Assembly: GCA_016293865.1 (NCBI GenBank)
Contig: JAEDDG010000001.1
Coordinates: 62,001 to 126,000, forward strand
Direction: 5' to 3'
DNA length: 64,000 bases
Origin: Oscillospiraceae bacterium
Lineage (GTDB): Bacteria; Bacillota; Clostridia; Oscillospirales; Oscillospiraceae
Positions 33,279 through 41,540 of this stretch are shown here, piece after piece (within the stretch, counting starts at the first letter, position 1; every line of letters starts with the position of its first letter). The notes under the pieces are model-generated. The model was not told the DNA's origin. It searched no databases and saw only the letters and a list, made by a program, of their open reading frames with translations. Position numbers and translations under genes: made by a program.

Positions 33279-33710
33279 ATGGAAAATGAATGGCTGCTTC
33301 CGCAGATGCGTCAGTCTGACGCTGTTCTGACCCGGATGCGGGCCTGCGCACCGCTTCTGGCCGGATACGGCATGACGCTCCGGGAGGACGAGCTGCAGGC
33401 GCTGGCCCGGCAGCGGCTGTCGGCGCTGGAGGCAAACGGCCGGCTGGAATTCGGCGGCGGTGCGCTTCCGAAACTGCTCTGCGCCTTCTGCGGCTCCCCG
33501 TATCTCATGCGTGACGGCTTTGCCGACACAGTCGGCACACTGCTTGAGCTGTTTTACGCATACAAAAATGAAACGGAGCAGTTTCTCAGCGACGACGAAC
33601 TGATTGAACAGATGAAGGAGATCTTCAATGGCGAGGCGCACGGCGCGCTTGACATTCTGGATGACGCGCTGTCTGAGCTGTGCCGGAACAAACGCAAAGG
33701 AGACGGCTGA
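33279..33710 (+). CDS. Unknown protein, DUF6323-like
   Basis: A 143-residue soluble helical protein. From its pattern (LAGYGMTLREDELQALA near the N-terminus, AYKNETEQFLSDDELIEQM, ending in LDDALSELCRNKR) and its direct partnership with the next gene, it resembles the DUF6323/DUF6179 pair found in Clostridia. That match is from memory and unverified. Function unknown. GGAGGTG precedes the ATG. The next gene starts 2 nt after the stop. Confidence 0.6.
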   Translation: MENEWLLPQMRQSDAVLTRMRACAPLLAGYGMTLREDELQALARQRLSALEANGRLEFGGGALPKLLCAFCGSPYLMRDGFADTVGTLLELFYAYKNETEQFLSDDELIEQMKEIFNGEAHGALDILDDALSELCRNKRKGDG

Positions 33711-33712
33711 AT

Positions 33713-34585
33713 ATGGAAAACACTTTGCTCTCTCCCCTGGCGCCGCAGCAGCGCCGGGAAGTCCAGGAGCGTCTCATGAACATTCTGGAACATCAGGCCC
33801 GGCTGTATACAGCGGGCCTCAGCTCCTCCCTGCCGGAGCAGACGGCGGCCGAGCTGCTGCACAGCATCTGCTGGTGTCTCCAGCTCTATCTGCGGGAGAA
33901 CGGGCAGGATAGCCGGGCGCTTCTCGGTTCAGACGAGCTGGCGTTATTTGACGCGGCTCTCCGGCACGCCGAAGGCAGAGCGCAGGACTGCCGCCGCCTG
34001 TATATCTCGGTGTGCGCCGGCGCGCCCATGTGGGTCAGCCGGGCCATGCGGGACACTCTGGGCAGCATCCGGGATTATTTCCTGCGCTACAATGTCCGTT
34101 TCTTTGCCCATGCCATGCCGTCCGGCATTGATTATCAGCTCTGCCTGCCCGCGCAGGACGAACTGGAAGGCACAGCCTTCACCGCCGATTATCTGGTCAG
34201 GCTGGGCTATGAGAACACGCTGATCCGCGCTTTCCCGAAGGAAGAGACAGCCTGTCTGCTGCAAACCGTCACACCGGGCTATTACAGCCGGCTCATGGGC
34301 GTATATGACCTTGTGCTCACAAACGCAGTCGGTGCATATCTGTCCCAGGGACAGGCAGGACATCTCTCCGTGCCGGAATCCGCCCGACCGCAGCTGCGCG
34401 CTGCTCTCGGCGCCGGTGACAGCAGCCGTTTTGCCGAGGGTGCTGCGCGGATGTGCGCCGCGCTGGGCATCGCCGACGCCGGCTGCGCGGCATACGCCTC
34501 CGGCGCTGCCAGGGCCCAGTGGCCGCGGATCCGCGCAGCAATGGATACAAATCCGGAAAACGTGTTCATTGCGCTCCGGCAATAG
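33713..34585 (+). CDS. Unknown protein, DUF6179-like
   Basis: A 290-residue soluble helical protein coupled to the previous gene (2-nt gap; AAAGGAG site inside its end). It shows AELLHSICWCLQLYLRENG near residue 55 and YNVRFFAHAMPSGIDYQLC near 135. It resembles the DUF6179 partner of DUF6323 proteins. No catalytic motif is evident. murI follows from its own promoter. Confidence 0.6.
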   Translation: MENTLLSPLAPQQRREVQERLMNILEHQARLYTAGLSSSLPEQTAAELLHSICWCLQLYLRENGQDSRALLGSDELALFDAALRHAEGRAQDCRRLYISVCAGAPMWVSRAMRDTLGSIRDYFLRYNVRFFAHAMPSGIDYQLCLPAQDELEGTAFTADYLVRLGYENTLIRAFPKEETACLLQTVTPGYYSRLMGVYDLVLTNAVGAYLSQGQAGHLSVPESARPQLRAALGAGDSSRFAEGAARMCAALGIADAGCAAYASGAARAQWPRIRAAMDTNPENVFIALRQ

Positions 34586-34586
34586 T

Positions 34587-34614
34587 TTGCGTCCGGCAAA
34601 AAGCGTGTTATAAT
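34587..34614 (+). promoter_or_regulatory. Promoter of murI
   Basis: TTGCGT (34587-34592), a 16-nt spacer and TATAAT (34609-34614), starting right after the previous stop codon. Confidence 0.65.
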
Positions 34615-34698
34615 GCGAATGAAGCGGCATCTTCCGGCATTTCCCGGTCCGGATGCCGCAGTGTTTCCACCAGCTACAACACCGCAGGGGAGCATACC

Positions 34699-35478
34699 AT
34701 GAAAACTGCTTTTTTTGACTCCGGCATCGGCGGCCTCAGCGTTCTGCACGAGGCCCGGCGTCAGATGCCCGAAGAAGATTTTATATTTTACGCCGACTGC
34801 ATCCACGCGCCTTACGGCGAAAAAACGCCCGCGGACGTGCAGCGCTACGTCGACCGCGCCGTGGATTTCCTGATTGAAAACGGCGCGCAGGCCATTGTTC
34901 TCGCCTGCAACACAGCCACGAGCGTGGCCTGTACCGCCCTGCGCCGGCGGCTTTCCGTTCCGGTGATCGGCATGGAGCCGGCAGCCAAAATGGCCCTGGA
35001 TCTGGACGGGACGCGCCGGGTGCTGGTGGCCGCTACGCCGGTCACCACGCGCGGGGAAAAGCTGCACGAGCTGATGGTCCGGGTGGACCGGCAGCATCTG
35101 GTTGACCTGCTTGCGCTGCCCCAGCTCGTACGCTTTGCCGAAGCGGACGATTTTTCCCGGGAAACAGTGCTGCCCTATCTGCGCCGCGCGCTGGCCCCCT
35201 TTGACCTGAGCGCCTATTCCTCGCTCGTTCTGGGCTGCACCCATTTCAATTATTTCAAGGACAGCTTCCGCGCCCTTCTGCCGGCAGGCATGCGTCTTCT
35301 GGACGGGAATGCCGGCACCGTCCGCCAGCTGAAGCGCCGCCTGCAGGAAACCGGCGCCGGGGACGGCGGCACAGGCAGCACGGCGTACTACTTCTCCGGC
35401 CGGCCGGCCGGTGCAGACGAGCTTTCCCGCATCAGCCGCCTGATGGAACGGCTGGACCGGATGCGCGCAATCGAATAG
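34699..35478 (+). CDS. murI: Glutamate racemase
   Basis: A cofactor-independent cytoplasmic enzyme converting L-Glu to D-Glu for peptidoglycan. It has 259 residues, normal length. FFDSGIGGLSV opens the protein; the two catalytic cysteines are in ACNTAT and GCTHF. I start at the ATG at 34699 after GGGGAG; an in-frame upstream extension lacks family sequence. Confidence 0.95.
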   Translation: MKTAFFDSGIGGLSVLHEARRQMPEEDFIFYADCIHAPYGEKTPADVQRYVDRAVDFLIENGAQAIVLACNTATSVACTALRRRLSVPVIGMEPAAKMALDLDGTRRVLVAATPVTTRGEKLHELMVRVDRQHLVDLLALPQLVRFAEADDFSRETVLPYLRRALAPFDLSAYSSLVLGCTHFNYFKDSFRALLPAGMRLLDGNAGTVRQLKRRLQETGAGDGGTGSTAYYFSGRPAGADELSRISRLMERLDRMRAIE

Positions 35479-35510
35479 GGTGCAGAATTCTTTCCGGCGC
35501 CTTCAAAAAC

Positions 35511-35540
35511 TGGACTTTCGCGCCCGTTTTGTGCTATGAT
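35511..35540 (+). promoter_or_regulatory. Promoter of the cytidylate-kinase-like gene
   Basis: TGGACT (35511-35516), an 18-nt spacer and TATGAT (35535-35540) with an upstream TG extension. Confidence 0.5.
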
Positions 35541-35606
35541 AAAATCAATCAGGATCATTCGGGCCTGTGGCCGGCAGGCACAAAATGCAGAAACGGAGGT
35601 ATGGCA

Positions 35607-36218
35607 ATGGGCAACAGGATTATTACCATCGGCAGACAGTTCGGCAGCGGCGGCCGCGAAGTCGGCCAGCAGGTGGCTAAGCTGCTGGGCATCGATTACT
35701 ACGACAAGGAACTGATCACCGTGGCAGCCAAGGCCAGCGGCCTGAACGCGCAGTTTTTGGAAAGCTACGACGAAAAGCGGACGAACAGCCTGCTCTATTC
35801 CCTGGTGATGGGTCACGCCGGCACAATACTGGCCGGTCAGGGCGCCACATCCGTTGAGCATCTGGCTCAGCAGGCACAGCGGGAAGCCGTGCTGAATGTG
35901 GCCAAAAATGGCAGCTGTGTCATTGTCGGCCGCTGTGCGGACTACATTCTGCAGGACCATCCCGGCCTGATCCGCATTTTCATCAGCGCCGATCTGGACA
36001 AACGGATTGCACACGTAAGCAGGCGGGAGGACATTCCCGCCGCCAAAGCCGAGGAACGCATCCGCAAAATGGATAAGGCCCGCAGTTCTTACTACAATTT
36101 CAACACAGACCAGCAATGGGGCGCCGCAGAAAATTACGACCTGTGCATCAACGCGTCCCGCTGCGGCATCGACGGCGCCGCGAACATCATCGCAGACTTT
36201 GCAGGCAGGGTGAAGTAG
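35607..36218 (+). CDS. Cytidylate-kinase-like protein
   Basis: A 203-residue P-loop protein of the cytidylate kinase-like family. The loop is GRQFGSGGREVG; VIVGRCADYIL and a LID-like basic helix (RIRKMDKARSSYY) follow. The family is widespread in Clostridia and distinct from Cmk; the substrate is not established. Of two ATGs the one at 35607 has correct spacing (7 nt) from GGAGG. Confidence 0.85.
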   Translation: MGNRIITIGRQFGSGGREVGQQVAKLLGIDYYDKELITVAAKASGLNAQFLESYDEKRTNSLLYSLVMGHAGTILAGQGATSVEHLAQQAQREAVLNVAKNGSCVIVGRCADYILQDHPGLIRIFISADLDKRIAHVSRREDIPAAKAEERIRKMDKARSSYYNFNTDQQWGAAENYDLCINASRCGIDGAANIIADFAGRVK

Positions 36219-36371
36219 CCTTTCCTGCTCTCCGGCAGCCGAACGGGATGGAACGGCCGTTTCCCTCCCTTTTCAGTTTGCATATCGCTCCGCCCGTTTC
36301 GGCGGCGGAAGCAGCTGGTTTTCCATACGTCCGTCTGATCCAGACGGCAAATTGAACGGGAGGTTATCTGA

Positions 36372-37346
36372 ATGTGTACGGCAGCAACTTATAAGACGAA
36401 GGATTTTTACTTTGGAAGAACGCTGGACTATGAATTCTCCTACGGCGACGAGGTGACGGTTACGCCGCGCAATTACCCGTTCCGGTTCCGCCACATGGGC
36501 GCCATGACAGAGCACTACGCCATGATCGGCATGGCCTATGTGGCAGACGGATGTCCGCTTTACTACGAAGCCGTCAATGAAGCCGGCCTCGGCATGGCCG
36601 GGCTGAACTTTGTCGGCAACGCGCATTACGAAGCGCCGGTTTCCGGCCGGGACAACGTGGCGCAGTTTGAGTTTATCCCCTGGATTCTCGGCCAGTGCGC
36701 CAGTGTCCGGGATGCCAGAAAGCTTCTGGAAACCATCAACCTCGTCAACACGCCGTTCAACGCCCAGCTGCCGCTGGCACAGCTGCACTGGATCATCGCC
36801 GACCGCAGCGAGGCCATCACTGTGGAAGCCGTCCGGGCGGGCATCCGGGTCTATGACAACCCTGTGGGCGTTCTGACCAACAACCCGCCGTTTGACATGC
36901 AGCTGTTCAACCTGAACAACTATATGCATCTGTCTCCGGAATCGCCCCGGAACCAGTTCTCCGGCCAGCTGCTTCTGCAGACGTACAGCCGCGGCATGGG
37001 CGCGCTGGGCCTTCCCGGCGATCTGTCCTCGCAGTCCCGTTTCGTCCGGGTTGCCTTCGTAAAAATGAACTCCATCTCCGGCGACTCGGAGGCGGAGAGC
37101 GTCAGCCAGTTTTTCCATATTCTCGGTGCTGTCGACCAGCAGAGGGGCTGCTGCAACGTGGGCGAAGGAAAATTTGAAATCACCCTCTACACCTCCTGCT
37201 GCAACGCGGACAAGGGCATTTATTATTACACGACCTATGACAACCACCAGATTACAGCTGTGGATATGCACCGGGAGAATCTGGACGGCGCACAGCTGGC
37301 GCGCTATCCTCTGATTCAGGGCGAGCAGATCCGCATGCAGAACTGA
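36372..37346 (+). CDS. bsh: Bile salt hydrolase (choloylglycine hydrolase family)
   Basis: An Ntn-hydrolase that cleaves glycine or taurine from conjugated bile acids. It has 324 residues, typical of BSH. After removal of Met1 the nucleophile is Cys2. Other family residues are visible: R16 and D19 (GRTLDYEFS), N79 (GLNF), N170 (LTNNPPF) and R223/R226 (SRFVRVAF). The sequence follows BSH more closely than penicillin V acylase, but substrate preference needs assay. GGGAGG precedes the ATG by 7 nt; the gene is alone, with a shared terminator after it. No signal peptide is seen, so action is cytoplasmic. It indicates a bile-exposed gut lifestyle. Confidence 0.92.
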   Translation: MCTAATYKTKDFYFGRTLDYEFSYGDEVTVTPRNYPFRFRHMGAMTEHYAMIGMAYVADGCPLYYEAVNEAGLGMAGLNFVGNAHYEAPVSGRDNVAQFEFIPWILGQCASVRDARKLLETINLVNTPFNAQLPLAQLHWIIADRSEAITVEAVRAGIRVYDNPVGVLTNNPPFDMQLFNLNNYMHLSPESPRNQFSGQLLLQTYSRGMGALGLPGDLSSQSRFVRVAFVKMNSISGDSEAESVSQFFHILGAVDQQRGCCNVGEGKFEITLYTSCCNADKGIYYYTTYDNHQITAVDMHRENLDGAQLARYPLIQGEQIRMQN

Positions 37347-37390
37347 CAACCGGTGCAGCCCGGCACGGCGGCCGGAAAACAGGCAAAATA

Positions 37391-37425
37391 AAATCCCGGC
37401 CGAGCGTTTCGCTCAGCCGGGATTT
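37391..37425. terminator. Bidirectional terminator between bsh and putP
   Basis: AAATCCCGGC/GCCGGGATTT stem (37391-37400 with 37416-37425) with inner GAGC/GCTC pairing, between convergent genes. Confidence 0.85.
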
Positions 37426-37481
37426 CTGTTCATATTGCTCCTGCCGCCGCGGCAGAGCGCCGCAGGCAGGGGTCCGCGGCT

Positions 37482-38936
37482 TTAATCCTTATAGGCCACC
37501 GCGTCGTCAAAGAGCTTGACAACCTCTTTTCCGGGCGCTTTCCCCAGCAGGGAGACAGCCACGGAAACCAGCAGACCGGCAATAAAGCCGGGGATAATTT
37601 CGTAAATTCCGGTGCCGGAAAGGAAGGCCAGCCACAGGATATCCACAGCCGCACCCACCACGATGCCGGCCGCAGCGCCGGCAAAGGTAAAGCGTTTCCA
37701 GAACAGGCTCAGCAGGATCACCGGGCCGAATGCCGCGCCGAACACGCCCCAGGCGTTGGACACCAGCGACATGATGGAGCCGGCGTTGGGATTGCTGGCG
37801 ATCAGAAGCGCCACAACCGCGATGACCAGCACAACGATTCTGCCCACCCAGAGCATCTCCTTGTCGCCGGCCTTATTTTTGCGCAGAACAGGCTTGTATA
37901 CGTCGCTGGAAAAAGCGGAGGCGGAAGCCAGCAGCTGGGAGTCCGCCGTGCTCATGGCCGCCGCCAGAATTGCGGACAGCAGAATTCCGGAAATCACGCC
38001 GGGGAAAATGGCCCGGACCAGATTGATGAACACAAGGGAGTTGTCCGCCGTGTTCTGGTCAAAGCCCAGGAAAACACGGCCGATGGCGCCGGCGGCCACA
38101 GAGAAGATCACAATCAGCACAGTCCAGGTAATGCCGATTCTGGACGACTTCTTCAGCTCCTTATCCGACTTGATGGACATGAAGCGGATGATGATGTGCG
38201 GCATGCCGAAATATCCAAGGCCCCAGCCCAGACCGGAGACAATGTCCTTCCAGCTGGCGAACATGTTCCAGTAACCAGCGGGCATCTCAGAACCGGCTCC
38301 GGCAGTGTCCAGCATGAACCCGGCAAAAATCGGGGAGATCAGCAGTGCGCCGAGCATCAGAAGGCCCTGGAAAAAGTCCGTCCAGCAGACAGCGGAAAAA
38401 CCGCCCAGGAACGTATAGGACACAATAATCAGCGCCGCAATGTACATGGCGACAGTGGAATCAATCCCGATCACGGTGTTGAACAGCGTGCCGCAGGCCT
38501 TGATGCTGGAGGCCGCATAAATCGTATACGCCACCAGGAAAATCACCGCGCAGATCATCTGCAGGGCTTTGTTGGCCGAGCAGAACCGGTTGGTCAGATA
38601 CTGGGGAATGGTGATGGAGTCATTCGCCACAATGGAAAACCGGCGCAGCCGGGATGCCTCGCACAGCCAGCAGATGGTATAGCCGATGGCCAGACCGATG
38701 GCGATCCACGCCTGGCCCATGCCCAGCGCATAGACGGAAGCCGGAAGGCCCATCAGCACCCAGGCGCTCATATCCGACGCACCGGTGGACAGCGCAGAAA
38801 CCCACGCGCCCATTTTCCGGCCGCCCAGAAAATAATCCTTTTCCCCCGCGCCCTTGGAGCGCACGAAGAAATAGATGCCGACGCCCAGCATAAATGCCAG
38901 GTACAGGCAGAATACAATCAATTCGCTTGTTGCCAC
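37482..38936 (-). CDS. putP: Sodium/proline symporter
   Basis: An SSS-family (SLC5-like) transporter of 484 residues with about 13 membrane segments. It shows SALSTGASDMSAWVLMGLPA and GGFSAVCWTDFFQGLLM, characteristic of PutP and its sodium site. It likely imports proline for nitrogen or osmoprotection. The start is GTG after GAGGAGAG. The promoter is at 38984-39012. Confidence 0.92.
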   Translation of the reverse strand: MATSELIVFCLYLAFMLGVGIYFFVRSKGAGEKDYFLGGRKMGAWVSALSTGASDMSAWVLMGLPASVYALGMGQAWIAIGLAIGYTICWLCEASRLRRFSIVANDSITIPQYLTNRFCSANKALQMICAVIFLVAYTIYAASSIKACGTLFNTVIGIDSTVAMYIAALIIVSYTFLGGFSAVCWTDFFQGLLMLGALLISPIFAGFMLDTAGAGSEMPAGYWNMFASWKDIVSGLGWGLGYFGMPHIIIRFMSIKSDKELKKSSRIGITWTVLIVIFSVAAGAIGRVFLGFDQNTADNSLVFINLVRAIFPGVISGILLSAILAAAMSTADSQLLASASAFSSDVYKPVLRKNKAGDKEMLWVGRIVVLVIAVVALLIASNPNAGSIMSLVSNAWGVFGAAFGPVILLSLFWKRFTFAGAAAGIVVGAAVDILWLAFLSGTGIYEIIPGFIAGLLVSVAVSLLGKAPGKEVVKLFDDAVAYKD

Positions 38937-38983
38937 AATAATCTCTCCTCATCTGATCGTTCGCTTTTTTGTCGAATGTAGAA

Positions 38984-39012
38984 AGTATACCACGCAAAAA
39001 ACAAGACTGCAA
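38984..39012 (-). promoter_or_regulatory. Promoter of putP
   Basis: Minus-strand TTGCAG (39007-39012), a 17-nt spacer and TATACT (38984-38989). Confidence 0.65.
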
Positions 39013-39073
39013 TGCAGAATAATGTACGTTCAATTTTTCGAATTCAATTTCCAAAAAATCAAAATTCAGAACA

Positions 39074-39129
39074 AAATTATCCGGATATTCTGCAAATACT
39101 CGGTTAATTGCAGAATATCCGGATAATTT
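39074..39129 (-). terminator. Perfect 22-bp inverted repeat, probable terminator of the TetR gene
   Basis: The arms (39074-39095 and 39108-39129) pair perfectly over 22 bp around a 12-nt loop, with ATCCGGAT inside each arm. On the minus strand TTTTG follows, as in a terminator, 43 nt past the TetR stop. The stem is unusually long and AT-rich for this genome, so it could also bind a protein. Confidence 0.6.
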
Positions 39130-39172
39130 AAACCAGACCAAAGTCTGTACCGTAAATTATACAAAAAATAAT

Positions 39173-39778
39173 TTATTTCTGATCCGCGCGCATATAGCCC
39201 AGCAGCAGCGGCATCATCTGCCTGGCATGGGTCTTCAGCGAATACTCGCCGTTGCAGATACACCAGTCGTACAGCAGCGCGCGCTCGCACATGGCATAGG
39301 CGCGCGTCAGGTCGTTGGACGTCAGATCCGCCCGGATCTGGCCGCGTTCCTGCCCCTCAATCACGATCTGGCGCAGCAGGCGGTAATAGATCCGGTTGCG
39401 GTCCAGAAGGTGCTTTTCTCCCTTTGTGATCAGCTGAGTGGAATACAGGCTGGCCAGCAGGTCGATGGGCACGGTGTTTTCCACCATGGTAAAAAGCTCC
39501 CCGTTGAGGTACATCAGCTTGTCAAACGCGTCCATTTCCGGATCCAGCTGCGGAAGCAGCTCCTCGTATTTTTCATCAAAGAGGAAGGAAAGCGAGCTCA
39601 AAAGCGCGTCCTTGCCGTTGAAATAATGGTAGAACGACCCTTTTGACGTTCCGGACAGGGCAATGATATCGTCAATGGTGGTATGATCATATCCCTGGTC
39701 GTAAAACAGCTTCCAGGCGGCGGAGACAATTTTCTTTTTTGTTGTGTTTTTGCTCTTTTTCTGCACGGCGCGCACCAC
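39173..39778 (-). CDS. TetR-family regulator
   Basis: A 201-residue repressor-type protein with the TetR helix-turn-helix (KLFYDQGYDHTTIDDIIA, then TSKGSFYHYF) and a helical ligand domain. The start is uncertain: the first GTG overlaps GGGAGG, and GTG at 39766 is an alternative with 11-nt spacing. It is divergent from the EamA exporter 137 bp away, the classic layout for control of an exporter. The ligand is unknown. Confidence 0.85.
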   Translation of the reverse strand: MVRAVQKKSKNTTKKKIVSAAWKLFYDQGYDHTTIDDIIALSGTSKGSFYHYFNGKDALLSSLSFLFDEKYEELLPQLDPEMDAFDKLMYLNGELFTMVENTVPIDLLASLYSTQLITKGEKHLLDRNRIYYRLLRQIVIEGQERGQIRADLTSNDLTRAYAMCERALLYDWCICNGEYSLKTHARQMMPLLLGYMRADQK

Positions 39779-39850
39779 CCTCCCATTGCTGACGTTATCA
39801 TATACCGTCTCCGGGCAAAGTGCAACAAGGTTTTCGCACCCATCCGGCGC

Positions 39851-39879
39851 TTGCGCAAAGCGGAACGTTGTGCTAAAAT
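39851..39879 (+). promoter_or_regulatory. Promoter of the EamA gene
   Basis: TTGCGC (39851-39856), a 17-nt spacer and TAAAAT (39874-39879) with an upstream TG. Confidence 0.65.
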
Positions 39880-39915
39880 CTGCGGTATGGCTTTCTGAAG
39901 AAGGGAAAGAGATCT

Positions 39916-40806
39916 ATGACTAAAAAAGCATATCTTTACATTCTGACTGCGGCCGCCCTCTGGGGATTCATGGGCGTCTTTCTCAAAATGCTCACCGCAG
40001 CCGGCTTTACCAGCATGCAGGCAGTTGCGGTCCGGGTCACACTGGCCGCGCTTCTGGTGGCCTTATTTCTCCTGTTTAAAGACAGGAAGGCCTTTGTCGT
40101 CCACCCGAAGGATCTCTGGTGCTTCATCGGCAGCGGCATCGCCAGTCTGCTGCTGTTCAATATCTGCTATTTCAACGCCATCGCGCTCAGTTCCATGTCC
40201 GTAGCCGCTGTGCTTCTGTATACGTCGCCGGCCTTCGTCATGCTCCTGTCCGCGCTGATCTTCAGGGAAAAGCTGACAGGCCGCAAGCTCCTGTCCCTGG
40301 CCATGACGCTGGCCGGATGCGTTCTGGTCACCGGAATCATCGGCACCGGCGCCCACGTCACCTGGCAGGCGGCGCTTCTCGGCGTGGGCAGCGGCTTTTT
40401 CTATGCGCTGTACAGCATTTTCGGAAAATTCGCGCTGAAAAAATACGCCCCCGCCACGCTGACGCTGTACACATTCGTTTTTGCCGCCGCAGGCGCGATT
40501 CCCCTCAGCGGCATCCTCTCGCACCTGGAGCTGCTGCGCTCCGCACAGGCGATCGGCGGAACCGTGGGGCTTTCAGTCATGAGCTGCGTTTTGCCCTACA
40601 TACTCTACACCACCGGCCTCAAATATGTCGAGGCGGGTAAGGCGGCTGTCATGGCCGCGCTGGAGCCGGTGGTCGCATCCATTCTCGGCATTGCGCTCTT
40701 TCATGACGACGCCACATTTACAAAAATTCTCGGCATCGTCCTGGTTGTCGCTGCAATCGTCATCGTCAACATCAGCAGGCCGAAAAAGCTCAGCGCCGCA
40801 GCCTGA
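39916..40806 (+). CDS. EamA/DMT-family transporter
   Basis: A 296-residue membrane protein with ten predicted segments in two EamA repeats (about 5-140 and 150-285). LWGFMGVFLKML opens the first repeat and GLKYVEAGKAAVMAALEPVVA closes the second, as in RhaT/YdcZ-like exporters. The substrate is unknown, perhaps an amino acid or metabolite. A TetR gene is divergent upstream. Confidence 0.9.
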   Translation: MTKKAYLYILTAAALWGFMGVFLKMLTAAGFTSMQAVAVRVTLAALLVALFLLFKDRKAFVVHPKDLWCFIGSGIASLLLFNICYFNAIALSSMSVAAVLLYTSPAFVMLLSALIFREKLTGRKLLSLAMTLAGCVLVTGIIGTGAHVTWQAALLGVGSGFFYALYSIFGKFALKKYAPATLTLYTFVFAAAGAIPLSGILSHLELLRSAQAIGGTVGLSVMSCVLPYILYTTGLKYVEAGKAAVMAALEPVVASILGIALFHDDATFTKILGIVLVVAAIVIVNISRPKKLSAAA

Positions 40807-40872
40807 CAAATGTCCGAACCTGGACATTTGTCCGCTTTCAGACGGCTCCGGTCCCGGCCAACAGCATAAAAC

Positions 40873-40904
40873 AGCGCGCCCGGCGTAAAACCGCCGGGCG
40901 CGCT
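40873..40904. terminator. Bidirectional terminator
   Basis: A perfect 13-bp stem (40873-40885 with 40892-40904) between the convergent EamA gene and coiled-coil gene, with modest T-runs each way. Confidence 0.75.
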
Positions 40905-40922
40905 TTCTCTGTTCAGATCTGA

Positions 40923-41489
40923 TTATTCGTCCTTCTTTTCCGGCTCTTCCGGCGCATCCGCGCAGCCGCACTCGACCCGGGTGACCTCTTCCGCGGTTGC
41001 CGCAGCAGACTCCGTCTCTGTGCAGCCGCAGCAGCAGGGTTCCTGCTCAGCTTCCGTCTTCGCGGCAGGCTCATCCGCGTCCGGAACATCCACAGGCTCA
41101 TTTTCATTGAACGGCACGCTGCCAGCGTCTTCGGCAGGCGCCGCAGCCTGCGGCACGTCATCCTTCGCCTGCTCCTTCAGCTGTTCCTTCAGCTGCTCAA
41201 TTTCTTTGCGCTTGGCAGCGATCCGCTCCGCAGCAACGCTGACGTCCGTGCAGAGCTGTGCCAGCGCCGGTTCGGGATCGTCCTTGTGGTGATTATAATA
41301 CGCTTTGCCCAGTTCCTTGAAATCATTGCGCAGCAGATCCTTCTCGCTGGCAATCTCCGCTCTCAGCACAGCAATGCGGGCAACGCATTTCGTTTTATCC
41401 GCAACTTTCCGGGCAAAAACGATAGACTTGTCTGCAACTGTGCCGGCAGTCTCAGCTGCCGCTTTTTTGAATTCGTCAAAATTTGTCAC
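40923..41489 (-). CDS. Coiled-coil protein with Cys-rich acidic tail
   Basis: A 188-residue soluble protein. Residues about 15-45 form a basic amphipathic helix, about 40-110 a coiled coil rich in Glu, Lys and Ala (RKEIEQLKEQLKEQ), and 115-188 an acidic disordered tail with CCCGC and CGC clusters. The tail cysteines suggest metal or disulfide binding. No family is recognised with confidence. It is last in the M16-M16-lgt gene group, 51 nt from lgt. The start is GTG after GGAGGG. Confidence 0.7.
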   Translation of the reverse strand: MTNFDEFKKAAAETAGTVADKSIVFARKVADKTKCVARIAVLRAEIASEKDLLRNDFKELGKAYYNHHKDDPEPALAQLCTDVSVAAERIAAKRKEIEQLKEQLKEQAKDDVPQAAAPAEDAGSVPFNENEPVDVPDADEPAAKTEAEQEPCCCGCTETESAAATAEEVTRVECGCADAPEEPEKKDE

Positions 41490-41540
41490 AATCTGTCCCT
41501 CCTGAACTGTTTTTCGTGCCGGCGCGTCCGGCCCCGGTTG

